A stretch of DNA of 64,000 bases from Herpetosiphon aurantiacus DSM 785. GTDB taxonomy: Bacteria > Chloroflexota > Chloroflexia > Chloroflexales > Herpetosiphonaceae. Each line of letters starts with the position of its first letter. Within the stretch, counting starts at the first letter, position 1. The position numbers were made by a program, and so were the translations under genes. The notes beneath the pieces are model-generated. The model saw nothing but the letters and a program-made list of their open reading frames with translations. It ran no database searches and was not told the DNA's origin. The stretch is from contig CP000875.1 of the NCBI GenBank assembly GCA_000018565.1, positions 6,091,199 to 6,155,198 on the forward strand. The letters are read 5' to 3'. Below are positions 1 through 8,349 of this stretch, piece after piece.

Positions 1-791
1 AAATCACTTTCGAGATATTGGCGCGGGCCGTCAGCATCATTGGTGGGGTTATAACGAGCCAGTTGCTTGTCGTTAATCCGAATCATATAGCCCAATAAAT
101 GCGAGAGCGATTGGACTTCGGCACTCAGTGGGTAATCGCGCTGGAAGCCATCGACCACCCGCACGCCGGGCAAGGCCAGCGCATTTTCGCGAATCGCCAA
201 GGCGACATCATCAGGAATATTTTTGGCGACTGGCACAACCAAATAGCCAGGCAGGTTGGCTTTGGCTAGTACCTTTTCAACCCCAGGTTGCAGGGTGATC
301 ACATCGGTATAGGCTTGGCTTAATTGCAGCGCGGTCAAGGCCTTGCCCATGGGCACGGTCACCGTGATCGATTGCGCTGGCGCGAAGTTGGTATCGGCAG
401 GCAAAATTGGCGAGATGCCATAAATTGCTGCGGCCAAAGCTGGATCTTCTTGTAATTTAGTGGTTGGCGAGAGCGTGAAGGTATCGCTGAAAGGCAATAA
501 CATACTCAGCCGCATATACACCGCATTGCGCTCAGCGCGTTTGCGCGGCAGCGATTCGGCTTGAATTCCCAAGATCGAGGTGGGAACCGAGGCTGCTAGC
601 AGGGTTGTGCCATCGCTGGCAAAAATCTCGCCACGTTGGGGAGCAACATAATCGCGGCGGGTAATATTTTGCTCAATTGAAGCGCGTGAAGTTGCGGCGC
701 TACTGCCAAATTGCAATTGCTGCAATCGCGCGAGCAAGACCACAAAAATAATTAAGCTCACGACCCGTAAGCCGATCAAGCGACCGCGCAT
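1..791 (-). CDS. mrdA: Penicillin-binding protein 2 (PBP2-like transpeptidase), N-terminal part, cut by window edge
   Basis: Bitopic peptidoglycan transpeptidase of the cylinder-elongation complex. About 263 residues are visible. Residues ~4-22 form one hydrophobic helix (GLRVVSLIIFVVLLARL), and ~45-70 carry the pedestal/dimerisation motif RGEIFASDGTTLLA (family pattern RGxIxDRxG). Loops typical of the PBP dimerisation domain follow. The catalytic Ser-x-x-Lys domain lies outside the window, so activity cannot be judged. The ATG at 791 is preceded by an AGGAG about 6 nt upstream. It is the last visible gene of mreB-mreC-mreD-PBP2, the classic rod operon order, and this supports PBP2 over a division PBP3. 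mrdB/rodA may lie beyond the edge. Confidence 0.85.
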   Translation of the reverse strand, partial: MRGRLIGLRVVSLIIFVVLLARLQQLQFGSSAATSRASIEQNITRRDYVAPQRGEIFASDGTTLLAASVPTSILGIQAESLPRKRAERNAVYMRLSMLLPFSDTFTLSPTTKLQEDPALAAAIYGISPILPADTNFAPAQSITVTVPMGKALTALQLSQAYTDVITLQPGVEKVLAKANLPGYLVVPVAKNIPDDVALAIRENALALPGVRVVDGFQRDYPLSAEVQSLSHLLGYMIRINDKQLARYNPTNDADGPRQYLESD

Positions 792-814
792 AGGGTTCTC
801 CTTGATGATAAAGT

Positions 815-1324
815 TTAGTGGCGGATTTTGCGCTCGTTCCACCATTGCAAAACGAGGAAGGTTGGCAAAACCGCAATCGCATTGATAATCATGGCTGGCA
901 CAAGCACCACAATCGCCCAACTCAGCCAATCGTCGGTGCCACCGCGAAACACTTGGGTAACTAAGTGATATAGCGGGGTCAAGCCGATGGTTAGTAAGAG
1001 CGACGTTGGCCATGTATCGGGTGGGAAGCGCTCGGCAGCAAGGCTACAAACCCACGTAACCAGCAATAAAGCCAAGGCATGGCTGCCAAACGGCGAGTAG
1101 CCCACCACATCAATCAGCAAGCCACCATACATAGCGATGGCAGCACCCTTAGCGGCATCGGCTAGCAAGGTCCAACAAACCACCGCCAACAACACCAAAT
1201 TTAAGTGGGCATTAAAGATCGTTGGCAAGAGCGTTGTCTGAATAATCACGGTTAATCCAACGATCAGGGCCAACCAAAGCTGTCCGCGCAGCCGTTCGCT
1301 TAATCTTCGCCGACGATAATCCAT
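815..1324 (-). CDS. mreD: Rod shape-determining protein MreD
   Basis: Integral membrane component of the MreBCD elongation complex; it anchors MreC and PBP2 around the cytoskeleton. At 169 residues it has the usual MreD length. After a short basic N-terminus (MDYRRRRLSERLR) come about five hydrophobic segments (starting near residues 16, 40, 60, 85 and 138), with the family feature of a polar SPFGSHAL loop. The start overlaps the end of mreC by 25 bp, which indicates translational coupling, and PBP2 begins 24 bp downstream. Sequence conservation in MreD is low, so the call rests on topology, length and the operon position between mreC and PBP2. Confidence 0.88.
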   Translation of the reverse strand: MDYRRRRLSERLRGQLWLALIVGLTVIIQTTLLPTIFNAHLNLVLLAVVCWTLLADAAKGAAIAMYGGLLIDVVGYSPFGSHALALLLVTWVCSLAAERFPPDTWPTSLLLTIGLTPLYHLVTQVFRGGTDDWLSWAIVVLVPAMIINAIAVLPTFLVLQWWNERKIRH

Positions 1325-2190
1325 ACAGTCCGCACTACATCAGGATCAAAATATGGTTCAATATCGGCTTGTTGGCCGTGGCCGTCGGGGCGAATTGCGC
1401 TGACACGGCCAATCGGCACATCGGGCGGAATCCGTGCAGCAGGTGCATCGAAGGCCAATGCTTTGCTAATACCAGCGGTCAACACATCGTCGCCAACGCT
1501 GAATTTAGCGTCACGATCGATATGGCGCATAATCAAGCGTGAGCCAAGTTGCCATTGACCAAGCACATCGCCCATTGGTTGGCTGATGCTACCGCTTTCT
1601 TGTTCGCTGGTTACCTGCGATAACACCTGGCCGCTCACCACCGAACGCGCATCGGTAATGAGCAAAACTGTGGCATTATGTTGGCTGACCGTATCGACCA
1701 AGCCAATTAGCGCATCGGGGCTGCCATTGACGTGTGAAACCACAGGCATGCCCACGGCCAAGCCATCAACCGTACCACGATCGATGCTTATCACCCGATT
1801 GCCAGCATCGGCGGAGCGACTGACCACATTGCCAATCACCGTGCGCCAGCCATAGCGTTCGCGCATGCCAGCAGTGCGGCGCAAGGTTGTGTTTTCAGCG
1901 GCAGCGCTGCGCAATTGGACATTTTCGTTTTCAAGTTCGGTGACCCGTTCTTGCAAGGCTGCCAAATCTTGGGCGGCTTGCGACGAGCCAAAAATACCGC
2001 CGAAGGTATCGCTAATCGCTAAACGAATATTCGTCAGCGTGCGGGTAACTGGAGTCAAAACGCGAGCCGTACTGTCGGTAACTGGCGTAAGAATCCCCTG
2101 TTGATCGAGCAATAACAGCACAACCACAAAACATGCCAGCCAAACGATCAGCTTGGTTGCCCGTTGGGCGTTGCCTGAGCGACTTAACAT
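1300..2190 (-). CDS. mreC: Rod shape-determining protein MreC
   Basis: Scaffold protein linking MreB to the periplasmic/extracytoplasmic transpeptidase PBP2. It has 296 residues. A basic N-terminus is followed by one membrane helix (~12-30, LIVWLACFVVVLLLLDQQG). A coiled coil covers ~70-105 (LQERVTELENENVQL), then the two beta-barrel lobes typical of MreC with the conserved segments VVSRSADAGNRVISIDRG and DGLAVGMPV. The ATG is only 2 bp after the mreB stop, so it is almost certainly co-translated with mreB. The C-terminus lacks a long extension. Function is assigned by family recognition plus operon context. Confidence 0.93.
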   Translation of the reverse strand: MLSRSGNAQRATKLIVWLACFVVVLLLLDQQGILTPVTDSTARVLTPVTRTLTNIRLAISDTFGGIFGSSQAAQDLAALQERVTELENENVQLRSAAAENTTLRRTAGMRERYGWRTVIGNVVSRSADAGNRVISIDRGTVDGLAVGMPVVSHVNGSPDALIGLVDTVSQHNATVLLITDARSVVSGQVLSQVTSEQESGSISQPMGDVLGQWQLGSRLIMRHIDRDAKFSVGDDVLTAGISKALAFDAPAARIPPDVPIGRVSAIRPDGHGQQADIEPYFDPDVVRTVWIIVGED

Positions 2191-2192
2191 GA

Positions 2193-3254
2193 CTACCCAC
2201 GTTTGATGCGACGCGATTCTTGCGAACGCCGAATCGTGTCACGGTATTTATCAAATTCCTCGATCATTTTGCCTGTGCCGCGTGCCACACACGATAACGG
2301 ATCTTCGGCGATATGCACTGGCATTTTGGTTTCAGCAGCGATCCGCCGATCAAGGCCACGCAGCATCGAGCCACCACCAGCCAAGGTAATGCCATGCTCC
2401 ATAATATCGGCGACCAATTCTGGCGGGGTTTCTTCCAAGGCAGTGCGCACCTCAGAAACAATATTGGCAACTGGGCCAGCAATCCCTTCGCGCAACTCAA
2501 TGCTGCTAATTTCAATCGCTTTGGGCAAGCCTGTTAGCAAATCGCGGCCCCGTAGGGTAACTTTGATTTCTTCTTCAAGCGGATAGGCTGAGCCAGCGGC
2601 GATTTTGGCTTTCTCGGCCATGCGCTCGCCAATCAGCAAATTATATTCACGCCGCGCGAAGGCAATCACAGCCTCGTCAATTTCGTCGCCAGCGGTGCGC
2701 AACGAGTGGTTAATCACAATCCCGCCCAGCGAGATAACGGCCACTTCCGTTGTACCGCCGCCAATATCGACAACCATTGAGCCAGTTGGTTCGGTCACAG
2801 GCAAGCCTGCACCAACAGCCGCCGCCATTGGTTCTTCGATCACATAGGCTTCGCGAGCGCCAGCATTCATTGCGGCATCGCGGGCGGCGCGTTTTTCCAC
2901 GTCGGTCACGCCCGATGGCACACCGACGATTACGCGTGGGCGGCCAGCGATGCTAGCGCCAACATGTTTATGGGCTTGGTCGAAAAAATACTTCATCATC
3001 TTTTCGACAACATCAAAATCGGCAATCACACCATCGCGGAGCGGGCGGACTGCTACAATATTGGCAGGGGTTTTACCGACCATGGCCTTGGCCGCAGCGC
3101 CAAAAGCTTGGGGAATTCCAGTGCGTTTATCAATAGCCACCACCGATGGCTCAGAAATAACAATGCCTTTGCCGCGTAAATAGACTAAAGTATTGGCAGT
3201 GCCTAAGTCCATGCCAATATCGCGGCTAAATGAGCGAAAAAATGATCTAAACAT
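2193..3254 (-). CDS. mreB: Actin-like rod shape protein MreB
   Basis: Bacterial actin that polymerises under the membrane and positions the elongation machinery. Its 353 residues are slightly above the usual ~335-345. The N-terminus MFRSFFRSFSRD is amphipathic and could bind membrane. The actin-fold signatures are intact: phosphate-1 DLGTANT at residues 17-23, phosphate-2 VVDIGGGTTEVAVIS in the middle, and the adenosine motif LAGGGSMLRGLD near the C-terminus. It is the first gene of the mreB-mreC-mreD-PBP2 operon. The ~130-nt leader upstream contains a good extended -10 promoter and, just after the expected transcription start, a terminator-like hairpin (separate entries). Basic C-terminal tail SRRIKRG. 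Confidence 0.97.
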   Translation of the reverse strand: MFRSFFRSFSRDIGMDLGTANTLVYLRGKGIVISEPSVVAIDKRTGIPQAFGAAAKAMVGKTPANIVAVRPLRDGVIADFDVVEKMMKYFFDQAHKHVGASIAGRPRVIVGVPSGVTDVEKRAARDAAMNAGAREAYVIEEPMAAAVGAGLPVTEPTGSMVVDIGGGTTEVAVISLGGIVINHSLRTAGDEIDEAVIAFARREYNLLIGERMAEKAKIAAGSAYPLEEEIKVTLRGRDLLTGLPKAIEISSIELREGIAGPVANIVSEVRTALEETPPELVADIMEHGITLAGGGSMLRGLDRRIAAETKMPVHIAEDPLSCVARGTGKMIEEFDKYRDTIRRSQESRRIKRG

Positions 3255-3363
3255 ATATAGTGCGACGATCTTTCTGCTGCAGCGCTCGCGTGGATGATTG
3301 GCAAGAAGTCAAGGTGCAGGCCGGAGCCACAGCCCCGCAAGCGGGTTTTTTATCCAAAAAAGA

Positions 3364-3378
3364 AGGGCTTTTGGCCCT
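3364..3378 (-). terminator. Terminator-like hairpin in the mreB leader
   Basis: Read on the minus strand, AGGGC-CAAAA-GCCCT forms a 5-6 bp stem followed by TCTTTTTT. It lies between the likely mreB promoter (-10 at 3391-3396) and the mreB start, with no other minus-strand gene upstream to terminate. It could therefore act as an attenuator. The stem is short, so intrinsic termination is uncertain. Confidence 0.5.
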
Positions 3379-3390
3379 CGTATAAGCGCC

Positions 3391-3399
3391 ATTATAGCA
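3391..3399 (-). promoter_or_regulatory. mreB: Extended -10 promoter for the mreB operon
   Basis: On the minus strand the sequence reads TGC-TATAAT, a perfect extended -10 element. No good -35 is present at 16-18 bp; a TTGACG lies only 9 bp upstream. The expected start is near 3383, giving a leader of about 130 nt before mreB. Confidence 0.6.
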
Positions 3400-3482
3400 T
3401 AATCACGTCAAGCGAGACCCGTGTTAAGCTGATAGCTAGCTGATAGCAAGGCGCTAAAACCGCCATCACCGAGGATGTTGCC

Positions 3483-4109
3483 ATGATTCGAGTTGCAATT
3501 GTTGAAGATCAACGGATTGTTCGCGAAGGCTTGATTGCTGTTTTAGAGGATGAAGCGACGATTGAGATTGTGGGCGAGGCTGCTAACGGCCAAGCAGCCC
3601 TGGATTTGTATGCCCAAGAACTACCCGATGTCGTTTTGATGGATTTACAAATGCCCGTAATGGATGGCCCCACCGCGATTGGCCAACTCTGTCAGCGCTG
3701 GCCCCAAGCCAAAGTGCTGGTGCTCACCACCTATGCGACTGATGAGTTTATTTGGGCGGCCTTGCGAGCTGGGGCCAAGGGTTATCTATTAAAGGATGCA
3801 TCGGCAGATGAATTGGTTTCGGCGATTCAGGCCGTTGCACGTGGTAGCACTCACCTTGCGCCGGATATTGCCGCCAAACTGGTGGCTGGCGTGAGCAATC
3901 CCCAACCGGAATCGCTAACCCCGCGTGAGTTGGAAGTGCTGCACCTGCTGGGGCGTGGGCGCTCCAATGGCGAAATTGCGCTTGAGTTGGATATTGCTTT
4001 GCGCACGGTTAAAGTGCATGTGCAAAATATCTTGGGCAAGCTTGGGGCGACCAATCGCACCGAGGCTGTTAGTATCGCCGTGCGCCAACAATTAATCAGC
4101 CTTACATGA
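3483..4109 (+). CDS. NarL/FixJ-family two-component response regulator
   Basis: DNA-binding regulator activated by phosphorylation. The receiver domain spans ~1-120: acidic pair E8/D9, phospho-acceptor D54 (VVLMDLQMP), switch residue T82 and conserved K104 (GYLLKDAS). A LuxR-type helix-turn-helix fills ~140-205 (LTPRELEVLHLLGRG, then RTVKVHVQNILGKL). Its 208 residues are typical. No histidine kinase gene is adjacent, so its partner is encoded elsewhere. The start ATG at 3483 follows GAGGATG only loosely, but it gives the canonical N-terminus MIRVAIVEDQ. It is transcribed divergently from mreB; the target genes are unknown. Confidence 0.93.
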   Translation: MIRVAIVEDQRIVREGLIAVLEDEATIEIVGEAANGQAALDLYAQELPDVVLMDLQMPVMDGPTAIGQLCQRWPQAKVLVLTTYATDEFIWAALRAGAKGYLLKDASADELVSAIQAVARGSTHLAPDIAAKLVAGVSNPQPESLTPRELEVLHLLGRGRSNGEIALELDIALRTVKVHVQNILGKLGATNRTEAVSIAVRQQLISLT

Positions 4110-4275
4110 TAGGGATGCAGGGTAATGTTTCAGATTGTCGTATTCATTCGTGGCTGGCTACCCCCAAGGATTAACCAACTTCTCACCAAAACAGGACAAT
4201 TAGCGGCGGTTTTTTGCCCAAGCCTTTGTTACAATAGATAGCACGATTATTGTCAAGATAGATAAAGGGTTGCCC

Positions 4276-4542
4276 ATGGCTTCATCAAGCAGTTTTATCA
4301 TCGTTCTTTTAGTAGTGGCAGTGATTGGCTGGTTGGCCACTGTCCATTGGATTCGGACACATGAGCGAATTTCAGCCCGACTGAAGCGACTTTTGGTGCT
4401 CCCTGCTTGGTTTCCATGGATGGGCGCGGCGCTCGGTGTACCGGTGATCCGCGGTGATATGCCACTGGGCGATTTGGGCAAGGCCATCGCGAGTTTTGTG
4501 GTTGGCTTAGGTGTATTTTGGTTAACCCGCCGCGAATCCTAA
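4276..4542 (+). CDS. Small two-helix membrane protein, unrecognised
   Basis: An 88-residue protein of unknown function. A first hydrophobic helix (residues ~5-22, SFIIVLLVVAVIGWLATV) is followed by a basic stretch (HERISARLKRL), a Trp/Pro-rich loop and a second helix at ~68-83 ending in a basic tail (TRRES). The ATG at 4276 is preferred over an in-frame TTG two codons earlier: AAAGGG at 4264-4269 sits 6 nt before the ATG and directly against the TTG. It stands alone, followed by a hairpin. No family was recognised. Confidence 0.6.
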   Translation: MASSSSFIIVLLVVAVIGWLATVHWIRTHERISARLKRLLVLPAWFPWMGAALGVPVIRGDMPLGDLGKAIASFVVGLGVFWLTRRES

Positions 4543-4606
4543 ATATTTCCTCGGCCACATCAATCAAATAACCAGCTTTTTTAGCAAAATAACCACTTTT
4601 AGCTTG

Positions 4607-4638
4607 AACCCATGGTTGACGTAAGCGAACCATGGGTT
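4607..4638. terminator. Perfect inverted repeat between two genes
   Basis: AACCCATGGTT and AACCATGGGTT face each other across 10 nt, a perfect 11-bp stem. It lies 65 bp after the small membrane gene and 120 bp before the MFS gene. There is no clear T-run, so it may be a weak terminator or a protein-binding palindrome. Confidence 0.4.
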
Positions 4639-4757
4639 TGCTTATGCCTAGCCCCCTAAATAGGAATAATGGGCTGTTATTCATTCAATAGTTGTATGCA
4701 AAAATTAGCATATCGTGATATGATTAACCCATTGCTGCTTAGACAGGAAGCCAACAG

Positions 4758-6044
4758 ATGCTTGAAAAAAGAACTTTAGCTCAAACATTGCATATTCCAC
4801 GGCAATGGCCATATATGTTTCGGGCGCTGAACCATCGCAATTTTCGTTTATTTTGGTTTGGCCAACTTATTTCGCTGATCGGCTCATGGATGCAATCGCT
4901 GGCATTGCAATGGCTCGTCTATCAACTGACTGGTTCGGCTCTTGCGATGGGCACGGTCGCCGCATTAACCTCATTGCCTGTGCTCTTGCTCTCGCCATTT
5001 ATGGGCGTAGTGGTTGATCGCTATGCCAAGCGCTGGGTGGTGTTTTGGGCGCAAATGGGCGCAATGATTTCATCGTTGATTTTGGCAATTTTGACCTTTA
5101 GTGATAGTGTGCAATACTGGCATGTTTTAGCCTTAGCGCTGGTCAATGGGGTAGTTAATGCCGTCGATATGCCTGCACGTCAAGCCTTTACCTCAGAAAT
5201 GATCGGCAACCGTGATGATTTGATGAATGCGATAGGCTTGAATGCCTCGATTTTCAACGGTGCACGCGCGATTGGGCCAGCTGTTGCGGCAATGTTGGTG
5301 AGTGCTGTTGGCCTAGCTTGGGCTTTTTTGCTGAATGGCTTGAGCTTTATCGCAGTGCTCATTGGCTTGATGATGATGACGGGCTTGATTGCGCCAGCAC
5401 CCCGCAAAAGCAACAGCTCATCAGTCAGCGATTTTATGGATGGCGCACGCTATTCGTTGCAAACACCCTTGATTCGAATTATTTTGGTGCTGGTGCTGGT
5501 GCCAAGCATTTTGGGCTTTGGCTATACCTCGTTGCTGCCAATTTTTGCCGACCAAATTCTGGTTACGCCGCTCATCCCTGAAGGTTCAACCCGCTTGGGC
5601 GCGATGATGGTGGCAAATGGGATTGGCGCATTGCTGGCGGCGCTGCGGGTTGCCCGTACTAATGCCCAAACTGATCGGCGTAAATTATTGTTGAATGGGG
5701 CGCTTGGGTTTGGCCTAGGCATCTGTTTGCTAGCCTTCAACCGCTCATTCTGGTTGGCCTTACCAATTATGACCTTTACAGGCTTTTCGATGGTTAGCTT
5801 TTTGGCTACCGCCAACACGATTTTGCAAACCACCGCGATTGATCGGTTGCGCGGGCGCGTGATGGGCTTTTATGTGATGACCTTGGTGGGCTTGGGCTTG
5901 GTTGGAAGTTTACAGGCTGGGTTTGTGGCTGAACATTGGGGCACGCCGATCGCTACTGGAATTGGCGGTTTGGCCTGTGTGATTTCGGCCTTGCTTGGTT
6001 TACGTTCCAAAGCCTTGTTGACCTTGGTTCCGCGTAACGAATAA
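4758..6044 (+). CDS. MFS transporter of the enterobactin-exporter type (MFS_3)
   Basis: Twelve-helix major facilitator, 428 residues, in the inner membrane. The N-terminal ALNHRNFRLFWFGQLISLIGSW is the hallmark start of the EntS/MFS_3 group, and the loop 2-3 motif A appears as GVVVDRYAKRWVV. Helix 5 carries NAVDMPARQAF, also typical of this group. Substrate cannot be deduced; relatives export siderophores or drugs. The gene stands alone and ends at a strong hairpin shared with the convergent methyltransferase gene. The ATG at 4758 has a modest AGGAAG upstream. Confidence 0.88.
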   Translation: MLEKRTLAQTLHIPRQWPYMFRALNHRNFRLFWFGQLISLIGSWMQSLALQWLVYQLTGSALAMGTVAALTSLPVLLLSPFMGVVVDRYAKRWVVFWAQMGAMISSLILAILTFSDSVQYWHVLALALVNGVVNAVDMPARQAFTSEMIGNRDDLMNAIGLNASIFNGARAIGPAVAAMLVSAVGLAWAFLLNGLSFIAVLIGLMMMTGLIAPAPRKSNSSSVSDFMDGARYSLQTPLIRIILVLVLVPSILGFGYTSLLPIFADQILVTPLIPEGSTRLGAMMVANGIGALLAALRVARTNAQTDRRKLLLNGALGFGLGICLLAFNRSFWLALPIMTFTGFSMVSFLATANTILQTTAIDRLRGRVMGFYVMTLVGLGLVGSLQAGFVAEHWGTPIATGIGGLACVISALLGLRSKALLTLVPRNE

Positions 6045-6078
6045 GCTTGATGGGGGTACGCAATGGCGCGTGCAACAA

Positions 6079-6108
6079 CGCCGTGATCGTTTTTAGGCGA
6101 TCACGGCG
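6079..6108. terminator. Bidirectional terminator between MFS and methyltransferase genes
   Basis: CGCCGTGATCG and CGATCACGGCG form a perfect 11-bp stem with an 8-nt loop. On the plus strand CTTTTATTTTTA follows. It is shared by two convergent genes; the plus-strand side has the better T-run. Confidence 0.85.
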
Positions 6109-6117
6109 CTTTTATTT

Positions 6118-6888
6118 TTAGCGACACACAAATAAACCGACTGATTTTTGAATTGGAAATAGGCCTTGATTGGCCGCTAATTGTTCGCTGACCAACTCGC
6201 GACAAACTGCCAAATGTTCCTCGCTCAAGCATTGGGTCGAGCGCACATACTCGACAATTGGCTCGACCTCAGTTACCGCCAAATTATTCTCAAATTGAAT
6301 AATTTCGACCTGCTCAAATTGACTTTGGAGCAAAGCTTGGCCGCTTTCGAGCGTAAAGCTCAGGCTGAATGGTGTAACATCGGCAGTTGGATAGACTGCT
6401 TGAATCAGTTCTTTGATTTCGTGCATATGCTGGTTGCCATTAGTTGCGGCGAAAAAAACACCATTTGGTTTGAGCACTCGGCGAATTTCGGCCAACACCA
6501 GTGCTTGATCAGCAACATGATAGAGCATATGGTTGGCGATAACCACGTCAAACGAGGCCTCAGTAAATGGCAAATAATGGGCATCGACCTGACTAAAATT
6601 CAATTGAGCCAGATCGGCAAGTTGATTTTTGGCAGTTTGGACCATGCCCAACGAATGGTCGCTATAGCTAATTTGCAATTGGCCCAAATGCTGGCGATGC
6701 GCGTGCCATAAACGCCCAGTGCCACCGCCAAGCTCCAAAACTCGGCCTGCACTCGGCAATTGCATGACATCCCACAGCCAATCGACCCAATCTTGGGGAT
6801 TGGTGCTAAATCGCTCGTGCATCGCGATGCGGGCTTGTAGATTATTGCTGGTGCCATATTGTTGGGCTAATTGCTGGCGCATGGTCAT
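6118..6888 (-). CDS. SAM-dependent methyltransferase (class I)
   Basis: Small-molecule type methyltransferase, 256 residues. SAM-binding motif I is VLELGGGTGRLW (~residues 49-60), an acidic residue follows at the end of beta-2 (YSDHSL), and motif IV is FDVVIANHMLYHV; the post-motif is LAEIRRVLKPNGVFFA. This is the Methyltransf_11/25 pattern of ubiquinone/menaquinone- or metabolite-type enzymes; the substrate is unknown. The ATG at 6888 is chosen over a TTG at 6894 because AGGAG lies 9 nt upstream of the former and only 3 nt from the latter. It follows the HNH gene by 24 bp on the same strand and is probably co-transcribed. Confidence 0.88.
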   Translation of the reverse strand: MTMRQQLAQQYGTSNNLQARIAMHERFSTNPQDWVDWLWDVMQLPSAGRVLELGGGTGRLWHAHRQHLGQLQISYSDHSLGMVQTAKNQLADLAQLNFSQVDAHYLPFTEASFDVVIANHMLYHVADQALVLAEIRRVLKPNGVFFAATNGNQHMHEIKELIQAVYPTADVTPFSLSFTLESGQALLQSQFEQVEIIQFENNLAVTEVEPIVEYVRSTQCLSEEHLAVCRELVSEQLAANQGLFPIQKSVGLFVCR

Positions 6889-6912
6889 AATCAAGTGCTC
6901 CTATAATCTAGC

Positions 6913-7680
6913 CTAGCCTTGGAAAATATGCTGATTGTGGTAGTGCAAAAAGGCTGGATCAGGCTGAAATCGTGTAGGCAGTTCAATTTGCCGTTGATCG
7001 TAGGCCAATAATAGATCGTTTGTAGCTGAATTAGCTGAGGATTTGATGAGGGCTGAGGCAACGTGAATCTGGTAATTGGGAGTAATCGTGATCAGGCCAC
7101 GATCAAAAGCCCGATCATGCAACGCATTCAAACATAGCCCATTATGTGGATTGACTCGTTGCTTGGCGGCATGTGCCCAAGGAACAATGTGGCTGGCATT
7201 TAACAAACTAGGAATATTTAAGCCAGTAATGCAGCAACGCTGATCATAGGCAGCAAGGACTATTTTACGAAAAAAGTGTTGATTAACGCGCACTCGACGC
7301 AGTTGTTCACGCTCTAAACCTTCAACAAGTGGCAGTTCAATCAGGTTTGTTTCAGGCTCTGCGGCCTCTGCTGGCGACAACTTTGCCAGCAATTGCTCGC
7401 TTTCAATAGCTAAGGCTTCCCAATTATTATAAAACTCATTCCAAATCGCTAAATCGGCTTTGCTGCCATGGCTGGCTCCCGCAATGCCACGTTGTTTTAA
7501 GCTTGGGTCAAGGCTGGCAAAATTTGATAATTTGAACGATACCGCTCCTGGCGAACGCCCGATTAATTGAGCTAAGGCGAGCACTTGGGGATTTTTAGCG
7601 TTGATCTTACCAAAGGGGATTTGATAATAGAGATTGAAGGCGAGAATCAATTCATCACGTTGCCAAAGGTTGCGAATCAT
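6913..7680 (-). CDS. HNH endonuclease-domain protein
   Basis: 255 residues with a C-terminal HNH nuclease fold. The beta-beta-alpha core runs about 160-215: RCCITGLNIP, then the first catalytic His in ASHIVPW, the Asn in NPHNGLCLNALHD, and a final His/Asp in LHDRAFDRG. The N-terminal ~70 residues (IPFGKINAKNPQV, LIGRSPGAVSFKLSNFASLDP) match the N-terminal part common in this family of putative restriction-type HNH proteins. DNA substrate and role are unknown. The neighbouring methyltransferase is of small-molecule type, so this is not an obvious restriction-modification pair. GGGAG lies 8 nt before the ATG. Confidence 0.85.
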   Translation of the reverse strand: MIRNLWQRDELILAFNLYYQIPFGKINAKNPQVLALAQLIGRSPGAVSFKLSNFASLDPSLKQRGIAGASHGSKADLAIWNEFYNNWEALAIESEQLLAKLSPAEAAEPETNLIELPLVEGLEREQLRRVRVNQHFFRKIVLAAYDQRCCITGLNIPSLLNASHIVPWAHAAKQRVNPHNGLCLNALHDRAFDRGLITITPNYQIHVASALIKSSANSATNDLLLAYDQRQIELPTRFQPDPAFLHYHNQHIFQG

Positions 7681-7698
7681 TGTATTTGCTCCCTAAAA

Positions 7699-7732
7699 AA
7701 CCAGCCATAAATCCAATGATTTACGGCTGGTT
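7699..7732 (-). terminator. Intrinsic terminator after the 7762-8931 pair
   Basis: On the minus strand AACCAGCC-GTAAATC-loop-GATTTAT-GGCTGGTT folds into a ~15-bp stem with one mismatch and is followed by TTTTTTAGGG. It lies 30 bp after the stop of the gene ending at 7762. Confidence 0.88.
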
Positions 7733-7761
7733 GCTGGCATCATTCGGTTTGCCGTTAAGCC

Positions 7762-8334
7762 TTATTCGGCGCTAACAAGGCTTCCACCCCGTGCCATACC
7801 TTTGGCAATCCGCACCGGATCGCCATTGTAGAGCATGGTTAGCGGGCCGGCCATGGCGCTAAATCGTTCGCTAGTAATTTGCCATTCGTGCATCCGGCTA
7901 CCACCAAGATAAATCGGCGAGCCAGCGCGGAGCCAACCAAACAAATTGCGCATCAAATCAAGCACTGTTTTGGATCCAAGCTGAAACGGCACCAACATCA
8001 CGGCCAACGACCATGGCTCCGTTGGGAAACCATCAGGGTCGCGCAATTCGTCCAGTTCTTGCAGCACGCTCGCCTGAGCAAATTGGGCTAATGCTTCGCT
8101 GGCAGCTTGCCAACGATCATATTCACTGGTGATTAGCACCAACTGACCATCGGGAATTTGCCGCGCCAAATGCACCGCCAAATCAACCAGCTCATCGCCA
8201 AACAAAATAATCCGATCGGCTGGTGATTCGGGCACAACCAAACCTTTGAAATGTGGAGCAACTAGGGTTGCATATTCGTTGCGCCGATCAGCCCGATTCT
8301 GTTCACGCGCACCACGTCCCTTTTGACGGGTCAT
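7762..8334 (-). CDS. Hypothetical protein with a Rossmann/methyltransferase-like fold
   Basis: 190 residues, cytoplasmic, basic N-terminus (MTRQKGRGAREQNRADRR). The pattern of strands and loops (ADRIILFGDELVDLAVHLARQ, LVLITSEYDRWQAA, PWSLAVMLVPFQLG, LFGWLRAGSPIYLGG) resembles the small-domain MTS/RsmC-type methyltransferase fold. However, no clear glycine-rich SAM motif I and no NPPF motif are visible, so enzymatic activity is doubtful. A well-placed AAGGAG 5 nt before the ATG supports the start. It lies 15 bp downstream of the next gene and probably forms a two-gene operon with it, ended by a strong terminator. Confidence 0.6.
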   Translation of the reverse strand: MTRQKGRGAREQNRADRRNEYATLVAPHFKGLVVPESPADRIILFGDELVDLAVHLARQIPDGQLVLITSEYDRWQAASEALAQFAQASVLQELDELRDPDGFPTEPWSLAVMLVPFQLGSKTVLDLMRNLFGWLRAGSPIYLGGSRMHEWQITSERFSAMAGPLTMLYNGDPVRIAKGMARGGSLVSAE

Positions 8335-8349
8335 GAAAACTCCTTAAAC

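Noticed and set aside
3255-3400. Riboswitch in the mreB leader
   Set aside because: Compared by eye with cobalamin, c-di-GMP and other common classes; no consensus core was found.
6118-7680. Methyltransferase plus HNH protein as a restriction-modification system
   Set aside because: The methyltransferase has the small-molecule motif set with no DNA-methylase catalytic motif (DPPY or PCQ).
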